A DNA stretch of 64,000 bases, from positions 3,071,352 through 3,135,351 of the forward strand of contig NW_006768767.1 in assembly GCF_000204055.1 (NCBI RefSeq). Reading direction: 5' to 3'. Positions 56,536-64,000 of the stretch are shown piece after piece. The position numbers and the translations under genes are program-made. This stretch comes from Melampsora larici-populina 98AG31 (taxonomy: Eukaryota; Basidiomycota; Pucciniomycetes; Pucciniales; Melampsoraceae). How positions within the stretch are numbered: the first letter of the stretch is position 1; each line of letters opens with the position of its first letter. The notes under the pieces were generated by a model. The model ran no database searches, was not told the origin of the DNA, and worked only from the letters and a program-made list of their open reading frames with translations.

Positions 56536-59500
56536 ATGTCTAATCCTAGTGCTACAGCTGGTGATAAGACCACTTCGACTTCATCTAAATCTCCTGGAAC
56601 GACTCAACAACAAACCGGTCAACAGCAAACCGGTCGGTCTGAGTTAAAACCACCGATCACCATGACTTACAACAATGAAAAGTTGGAAGCCACTGGTGTG
56701 AAACCGTTGGAAGCTCCCGGTGAATCTTCGAACTATCATTATTGGCAATTCGTCATTGGTACAGTTATTAGAGGTTCCTCTTTTGGTTATGTCATACGCG
56801 ATGTTCAACCTAATCCATTACCGGCGTCTAATGAACACGATCGATGTAAAGTTTTGGCATTAATCTTGAGATATGTAACCAAAGCGAACATCGAATTTCT
56901 TTCGCCATATCCGGATGATCCATTAAATCAATGGAAAGCATTGCGTGAAGCGCATCAAGATGCTTCATCAGGATCGGTCATGTTCTGGTTAAAAAAGCTT
57001 GTCACCGCTAAAATGGGTGATTCGTCCATGACGTCTCATCTCGAAACCATGGCTGCCGATTACCAACGTTTCAAATCTTTGGTTACTCCTGAAAGACCTC
57101 TTACTGCCGATACAATCTTCGCAACGGCAGTTAGTCTTTCATTAACTGCGGACTGGCAACCGGTATTACATCCTCTCCTTCAACGAGACTCGGTTACTTC
57201 TACTACGATCTTAAAGGTCCTGAGAGAAGAAGCTACTCGTCGATCTATCTCTTCAGATTCTGTTGAAGAAATTTCATCTGCTAGAAATGAAGAAAAGAAC
57301 AAGGAAAAGGAAGTAATTTGTTCTCATTGCAAGAAGCCTAATCATAAGATGGAGGACTGCAGATTTTTGAAATCGTTAATTGAAAAATACAAGATCTTAA
57401 AAGCTGAAAAGAATGAAAATGATCAAGTTAAATCAAAACCTTCTAAAAATCAAGTGAAACGATCAAAAGCTAAGGCTAAAGCGGCGCAAATTTCCTCTGA
57501 CTCGGATGTTTCGATTGATATCAACTCTGAAATATCGGCATCCGCGACTGTGAAAGCTTCTGCTGTCAAATCAGACAGCTGGTTGGTTGATTCTGGTACG
57601 AGTCAAATCATGACACCATTTTCACAAACTCTCTCTAATCGAAAGTCAGATGGTACCATGATCAGTCTTGCGAATGGCTCTACTGTCAATGCAGTCTCAA
57701 AAGGTTTAGTGGAATTACCATTCACTAACTTTAAAGACATCAAATCATTATATGTCCCGACTCTATCCGAACCTCTTCTTTCGGTTTCAAAATTGGCTGA
57801 CAAGAAAATCTCAACTGTTTTTGATGCTTCAACTGTTTCATTTGTTAAAAATTTAAAATTTACCGGTGAAACTGTTGGAACTGGAGAACGAAGCGGAAAT
57901 TTATATTATCTTAATCAAAAAGTAGGTAATTTGAATTCTACCAATCATACTTCGAAAGCTTCGGTTTCTGACGTTGAACTCTGGCATCGTCGTTTCAATC
58001 ATCCCGGATATGCAGCTTTGAAAAGAAAATTATCATTGTTGAAAATCAAAGTTGATGAATCTGAGTTGCGAAAATTACATTCTTGTAAGATTTGTATACA
58101 AGGAAAAATGAGGCGTAGAAATATGTCCAGTCGAGCTGGGTGGAGATCTAAGAAACCTCTAAGTGTGATTCATTCCGACGTGTCTTCTTATTCTGTTGTA
58201 TCAAGAAAAGGCTATAAATACTTTGTTACATTTATTGATGACTATACAAAGTATACTAAAGTTTATTTGATGCAATCAAAAGATCAAGTTTTATCAAAAT
58301 TCAAATTGTTCTATAATGAGATGACAAATAAGGTTGATGGAATTATTGCTGAGTTAAGAACAGATAATGGCACTGAGTACATCAATTCAGAATTTTCAAA
58401 GTATTGTGCGGAAAAAGGCATTCTACAAACAACCGGTCCTCCTGATTCACCACAACTTAACGGTGTATCTGAAAGGTGGAACAGAACGATTAAAGAAAAA
58501 GTTTGTTGTTGTTTAATCGAAGCACATTTGCCTGATCAATTCTGGGGGGATGCTTTGGAATATGCAACAGAGACGCTGAACAATATGCCAACTAGGACGA
58601 ATGATAAGTTTCAAACACCAATTTCTTTAATGGGTATTCGTGAACGTCAAGAACATACTTTTCATGCATTTGGTTGTCAAGTATGGTATCACGTTATAAA
58701 ACCAATGTCGACACTTAAGCCAAGAGCTAAATCTGCTATTTTTCTCTCATATTTAATCAACAATGAGGGTGCTATAGTTTGGGATGTTGAAAAGAAATGT
58801 GCTCTCAAAGCAACTTCTTTGATATTCCTCGATAAAGTTTTTCCTGGATTAGATTCAGATTCTTTATTACCAGTGCCTAGTGAAGAAAGTTCACTTCCTT
58901 GGCCAACACTAGAAGAACATTCGATTCCTACTGAAGACTTGATTCCTTCTAATGATCCTTCTCAAGAACCTTCACCACTTCAACAAATCTATACTCGACC
59001 AGTTCGCTCACGCAAACAACCTGTTCGTTATGGAGAATTCGGAAGGGCTGCATTCATTGAATGTGAGAAAGATCCGACGACTTACAAGCAAGCCAAAAGG
59101 TCAGCTAACTGGGATCTTTGGAAGTTAGCTGCTGAGGCAGAAATGAGGTCACTAGTTGGTAAGGAAACATGGAAATTGGTTCCTAGACCAGCGAGGAGAA
59201 AAATCATACGTTGTAAATGGATTTTCAAAACGAAACGCAACATTGATATGTCGATTGATAAGCTAAAAGCTCGATTAGTAGCTTTGGGTTTCTCTCAAAT
59301 CAAAGGCATAGATTTCTCTGAAGTGTTTTCACCGACAAGTCGTCAAGAATCAGTAAGACTATTTTTATCAACCATGGCGAAAAATGGTTGGAAAGGCGTT
59401 TCTTTAGACATTAAAACTGCTTTTCTTAACGGTGATCTGGATGAAGAGATATATATGGAACAAGCTGAAGGTTTTATTGACTCTGAACATCCTGATTGGG

Positions 59501-60609
59501 TATATAAAATTATGAGATCATTGTACGGTTTAAAACAATCACCGAGACAATGGAATATTAAATTACATCAATTTTTAATATCAATTGGTTTTATTCGCTC
59601 AAAACACGACCCTTCAATTTATTACAAGATGAATGATGAAGGAAACATCAAATGTTTACTGTGCACCCACGTAGATGATATAGCAGTAACTGGTGAAAAT
59701 GCTGAAATTCAAGATTTTCGATCTCTTATCAAGAAACGTTTTGAAATCTCGTCAGACAAACCACTATCACATTTTTTATCTCTCAAAATCTCTGAAGTTA
59801 AAAATAATATGGTATCAGTTGATCAGTCTCATTACATAACAAATCTTCAAAAGGAATTTATGAAAAACAAAGTCAAATTATTCAACACGCCGAATGATGA
59901 CAATTTCAAAACGTTAGTTCCTTTCAAAGATGAAGACGAAATTACTGAAAATTCATATTCAAGCTTAATCGGGGGTCTGTTGTGGGTAGCCCAGTGCACC
60001 CAACCAGATATAGCTTTTGTTGTAAATTGACTTTCTCAATTTTTAAAGAAACCATCGACAGTTCATTGGGATGCAGCTTTAAGGGTATTAGGTTATTTAG
60101 TAAGGACAAAGGATTTGAGGTTAAATTTAGGTGGCAAGGAACTTTCTCCAACGGCGTTTTCAGATGCAGACTGGGCAGAAGACAGACATGAAAGAAAGTC
60201 GACGACTGGATACGTTTTTATGTTGGGAAACGGTCCAATCTCGTGGAGATCAAGAAAGCAAAGAACGGTTTCTTTATCTAGTACTGAGTCAGAGTATATG
60301 GCTATGAGTGACTCGTGTAGGGAAGCGAGGTGGTTGGTTTCTTTGTTGAATGAGCTGAATGTTTCGAAAGAGAAGATGTTTAGGTTATGTGTGGACAATG
60401 AAGGAGCAGAGGCTTTGGCACTTAATCCATCTCACCATTCAAGAACAAAACATATTCATACTCGTTTTCATTTCGTACGTCAATGTGTGGAGGATGGTAT
60501 AGTGAAATTAATTCATGTATCTTCATCAAAAATGTTAGCGGACATGCTAACTAAAGGACTTTCAAGGGTTTTATTAATCAAACATAGGTTATCTCTCAGC
60601 ATATATTAA
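56536..60609 (+). pseudogene. Copia gag-pol polyprotein with one premature stop
   Basis: One frame from 56476 to 60609 broken only by TGA at 60028-60030. ATG at 56536 (MSNPSATAGDK) is preferred to 56476, which adds 20 hydrophobic residues atypical of gag. Order, numbering from 56476: gag to ~270; CCHC knuckle CSHCKKPNHKMEDC ~280; protease WLVDSGTSQ ~375; pre-integrase ELWHRRFNHPG; integrase D-D-E (IHSDVSSYS, ELRTDNGTEY, GVSERWNRTI); reverse transcriptase with SLDIKTAFLNGDL and THVDDIAVTG (HVDD where YVDD is usual); RNase H FSDADWAEDRHERKSTTGY and SLSSTESEYMA. The TGA falls in FVVN-LSQF, where copia elements have Arg; CGA to TGA explains it. Without readthrough, RNase H is lost. Confidence 0.93.
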
Positions 60610-60633
60610 AAACATGTTATCAGCAAGGGGGGA

Positions 60634-60904
60634 TGTTATGATGTGATAGTATGGATGTTGTGTGTTACAAGGTTATGACATCATAGTGTTATGCTAATAC
60701 ATGTTTCTCTCTTATAATATGTTTATAACCAAATTGTTGTTAGGTATATATATTATAGATTGGTTGTCATGATGGATTGGTTTCTTCTTCACCTTTCCTA
60801 TTCATTCTAATCTTTCTATTCTAGGTAAGTTTATCACTACTATGAAATACTACCTTTCCTATTCATTCTAATCTTTCTATTCTAGTCCGTGATCCATCTT
60901 ATCA
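60634..60904 (+). repeat. 3' LTR of copia element
   Basis: 271 bp, TGTTATGATG to CTTATCA, nearly identical to 56008-56275, followed by target duplication AATTA. Confidence 0.93.
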
Positions 60905-60909
60905 AATTA

Positions 60910-62352
60910 TCATTCTCAAGCATGACGCGTCTGCGTCGATACTGATTGTTATTCTCATCCCATATATTTCTTTTTGTATTCGACTATAAAGTATGTTTTA
61001 AACTTACAGTTTCTTTTTTCGGATGTTTATACTTCTTGTTATTCTTCCCCAACAGCATTTCTTGTAATTGTGATAGATCAAGCATTCATTATCTTCCATG
61101 ATAGATGTGAAATATGCGCGTAGTAGCCAATGAAGTCATTCATCAAACCTCATGAACCAGTTATATCCATTCAGAGCTGAATGAGGCTGCATACGTTGGA
61201 GAGGTTCTGACAGCAGATACAGCGATTCCTAACAATGTATTCCATCCAAATCATCAGGCAATCATCATTCAATGACCCTCACAAAGATTCACATGTCTGT
61301 ATAGTCATTTTCAACAAGGATGCCTTGGAGGTGATGTTCTAGCAATCGATCACATGCTCCCTTTAGGGTCAAAGGAAGGTATTGGACGGTCTGATGCCAG
61401 CCATGCCCACGATTTATAATACCATTCTAATCATAGAATCCTTTCTTTTATGTGACACAATCTCTCTGCCTCTAGGATGAGATGCTTATGTATCATCAGA
61501 CGACCCTCACAAATAGTACTGCTCAATAATGATGCCCATCCTCTTCAGAGGCATGTTCACTGAGATGTTTGCAAGTTTGTTTTTTGATGATCAAAGAGCT
61601 TAGTCAAGGGAGGAGGAGTTTGGGTACCTTTTGGGTTAGCTATTCAACTCATTCAGTATTTGCTACTCATGTGATGATAAAGTATACCTCCGTATGGAGA
61701 TCATGATTTTTAGACTCAAAAATGGGTTCAGAAACTGAGCTTGTAGTGGCATTGGCAAGTTTTATTTTGTTTTGTATGCTTTGACAATCTGGGCTAGTCC
61801 TCAGAGCAGCCACGTCTAGTATAGAGACCTGAGTTATGATCATCAATGAAGATTTTTCACACATGTGATTCATACAGGAGTCCAATGAAGCTTGTTCTTC
61901 TTGTGTACCACTCAGGCATGATCAGGAAAAGATTATCAAGCCAGATTAACATAAGCATTTAATATATATATTGCAAAACTTCTCGTCTTTGATCCAAATT
62001 TTCATACATAACACTGACAGGTCACACCAGCTCGATACAAAACAATATAAATAACTTGTGTAACTTACACCTTCATCATCTTCTTCAAGCCCCGAGTACT
62101 TGGCAAAAGTTTTTATTTTATCAAAGCTTTACTGGGCTGATTGGACTGGCCATCTATTGATGTTTTTATAAGATCAATTCACTCGGATTAGAAATCTAGA
62201 TTTTTCATGTTGCCAAGTCTCGATTAGATATTCAGAAACTGACTTGCCTATAGCCTTGTGTGAAGCGTTTGTACCCGACATCTGTAGACGCACGTATAGA
62301 GATATTACAGTGAGTATACCTTCGCTGAATGGACCTTGTAGGCTCCTGGATA
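60910..62352. other. Intergenic between copia element and G6PD gene
   Basis: No gene recognised on either strand. The start of this stretch continues the sequence that lay downstream of the DUF202 gene before the copia insertion. The end is the 3' flank of the minus-strand G6PD gene. Confidence 0.4.
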
Positions 62353-64000
62353 CTAACGTTTTGTAATAAAGTCATCTAATGTGGCCGGTCCACGAGAGCC
62401 GTACTCGTAAGACTCTGGTTTCGGCTTTTGTTCTGGGAAACATATATACCGATTAGTCTATTGGTGCAGTTTCAAAGCAGCTGATCATCAAAGGTAAACG
62501 AAGGGAACAAACCATCGATGTAATGCAGTAGCGGCCTGTGTTGGTCCCAAAGGAGTCAGCTCGAGCTGAATAACAACATCCCAACACAATGGAAAGCAGA
62601 CTCACGTGAAGATTTTCCAAGCAATGTCCAACTCATCATCTCTTACAAAGTTTGATCGATCTCCCTTGATAGCATCTAAGATCAAAGCCTCATACCTAAA
62701 AGCAAAAGGGAATCAAGTTTAATTTGATGAAGCTTCATAAACCGATCCAAAGAAAATTGCTCACGCCTCGGGAATCTTCAGGTCACTGAACCTCCGCTTG
62801 TAAGTCAAATCCATCTCCGTGGGTACCGTTTTCATGGCTAGACCTGGTGCTTTGGCATTCATCTTCATATAAACTGCCTCGCCAGGTTGGACTCGAATCA
62901 CCAATTCGTTCCGTGCAATATCTTTGAAGATACCTTGAGTGACGTCTTTGTATCTGTATTAGGTTTAGAAATCTCATGGTCAGCTACCAATAAATCAGTA
63001 ACCGGCAGATTATGGTCGCAAATTCCACTCAAGATGAACCAGCGGGAAGTAACCTAACTGGATTCGGATTTCAGTCTTTTGTTCATTCAAAGCTTTCCCA
63101 GCCCTCAACACGAATGGAACGCCCTCCCAACGTGGAGAGTTGATGTAAAGGACCAAGGCTGCGAATGTAGGACAGATAGAACCTTTGGGAACGGTATCAT
63201 CATCCAAATATCCTGGTTTATCACCCGATGCTACATATTGACCTAAGAGTGAATGTTCCTTGAGGATTGGAGGAATGAACCGAAGCACTTTGACTTTCTC
63301 GTCACGGATATCTTCAGCTGAGAAGGAAACAGGTCTTTCCATTGTCAAAAGTGACAAGACCTGAAGTAAATCTGGAAAAGTACTTGGTGATGGTCAATAT
63401 TGAACTTAAATCCGTGTGTGGCAAAAAAGTTTTTTTGATTTATGGAATTGACTCACGATTTTGCATGACATCTCGGATAATTCCAAATTCATCAAAATAA
63501 CCACCACGTCCTTCAGTTCCAAAAGGTTCCTTGAAGGTGATCTGGACATTGGAGATGAGACTCTTGTTGAAGGATGCATCTAGGATGACATTTCCGAAAC
63601 GAAGCACGAGAAGGTTCTTGACCATCTCCTTTCCTAGATAATGATCGATTCTAAAGGTCTGGAATTCAGTGACAGAACATCATCAGATCGGTGCAAGTAA
63701 GTTACTAGTCATCTAAAAAGGTGACAAGGATGATCTGGAGCGTACCTCCTCTTCCTTCCAAAGCGCTTTTAGTTTCCCCATCATATCCCGACTGGTGGGC
63801 AGGTCCATTCCAAATGGTTTTTCCACTACAATTCGATTCACACCTGTAGTCGAGTACTACAAGCCAAGGGTCAGACCACCTCACTTGATGAATCCAATGA
63901 ATGAACCAACCCACATTATTCTCTTTAAGTCCTTTTGCCACATCAGTAAACACACTAGGAGGTAAAGCCATATAAAAGATCCGATTTCGTTTATCACCCT
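62353..64000 (-). CDS. ZWF1: Glucose-6-phosphate 1-dehydrogenase, C-terminal part (5' partial)
   Basis: First enzyme of the oxidative pentose phosphate pathway: glucose 6-phosphate + NADP+ to 6-phosphogluconolactone + NADPH, cytosolic. The N-terminal NADP-binding part lies beyond base 64000. Exons visible: 64000-63911, 63843-63746, 63658-63457, 63371-63059, 62953-62765, 62695-62606, 62535-62513 (23 nt) and 62432-62353, all in phase. Diagnostic motifs: [21 protein letters not shown], the substrate-binding and catalytic [64 protein letters not shown] and [21 protein letters not shown]. It ends in [10 protein letters not shown], close to the usual C-terminus. The 23-nt exon encoding PLLHYID is needed for continuity. 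Identification is firm. Confidence 0.97.

Larger units (their letters stand above)
56008..60904 (+). mobile_element. Nearly intact Ty1/copia LTR retrotransposon
   Basis: LTRs at 56008-56275 and 60634-60904 differ at only two bases by eye plus a missing TCA at the 3' edge of the 5' LTR. Target duplication AATTA occurs at 56003-56007 and 60905-60909. The primer site GGTTATGAGCCC follows the 5' LTR, and the polypurine tract AAGGGGGGA (60625-60633) precedes the 3' LTR. One continuous gag-pol frame fills the interior with a single TGA. The copy is young by its LTRs. Confidence 0.96.

Noticed and set aside
1..64000. CRISPR arrays, operons, rRNA or tRNA genes
   Set aside because: Nothing of the kind is visible; the only regular direct-repeat array is the spacerless 25-bp tandem at 6631-6755.

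Overview
The window is nuclear DNA of a filamentous fungus. Genes are split by many short GT-AG introns (mostly 45-110 nt), the DNA is AT-rich, and transposable elements fill the gaps between single-copy eukaryotic genes. Protein resemblances, one small secreted cysteine-rich gene, an expansin-like secreted gene and TCG-to-TTG decay of transposons point to Basidiomycota, probably Pucciniomycotina and perhaps a rust. That placement is inference; no rDNA or other marker is present.

Layout. 1-4278 (+): 3' end of a cytoplasmic dynein heavy chain. 4279-13529: repeats, including a gag-only Ty1/copia derivative (7156-10472, target duplication GGTGT) split by a 1.76-kb DNA element, and a relic coding frame. 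13530-17898 (-): importin-13-like karyopherin in 13 exons. 19400-25318 (+): complete Ty3/gypsy chromovirus with identical LTRs, target duplication ATGCA, a predicted -1 frameshift signal and a self-priming primer site. 25319-32732: transposon debris, a hAT relic, a complete 941-bp non-autonomous hAT element and a long inverted repeat. 32733-34599 (+): Mpv17/PMP22-family protein with a predicted 9-nt microexon. 36101-38988 (+): unrecognised 762-residue membrane protein. 40205-41195 (+): secreted expansin/barwin-like protein. 41920-43886 (+): complex I 49-kDa subunit. 44940-45014: 75-bp foldback with 9-bp target duplication. 45614-46227 (+): small secreted cysteine-containing protein. 48464-52511 (-): hAT transposon with nine-exon transposase and one nonsense codon, abutting a 5'-truncated pogo-type transposase (to 54306). 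55040-55963 (+): DUF202 membrane protein. 56008-60904 (+): nearly intact Ty1/copia element, target duplication AATTA. 62353-64000 (-): glucose-6-phosphate dehydrogenase, 5' end outside the window.

The host genes do not form a pathway; they are unrelated housekeeping, transport and secreted genes. The coherent story is the transposon record: two retrotransposon priming mechanisms side by side (half-tRNA for both copia elements, predicted self-priming for the gypsy element), several distinct hAT families each with its own subterminal motif, nested insertions, and four transposon frames broken by what looks like the same CGA-to-TGA change after a T. Exon boundaries were assigned by eye from splice consensus, reading phase and protein-family continuity, so single boundaries may be wrong.
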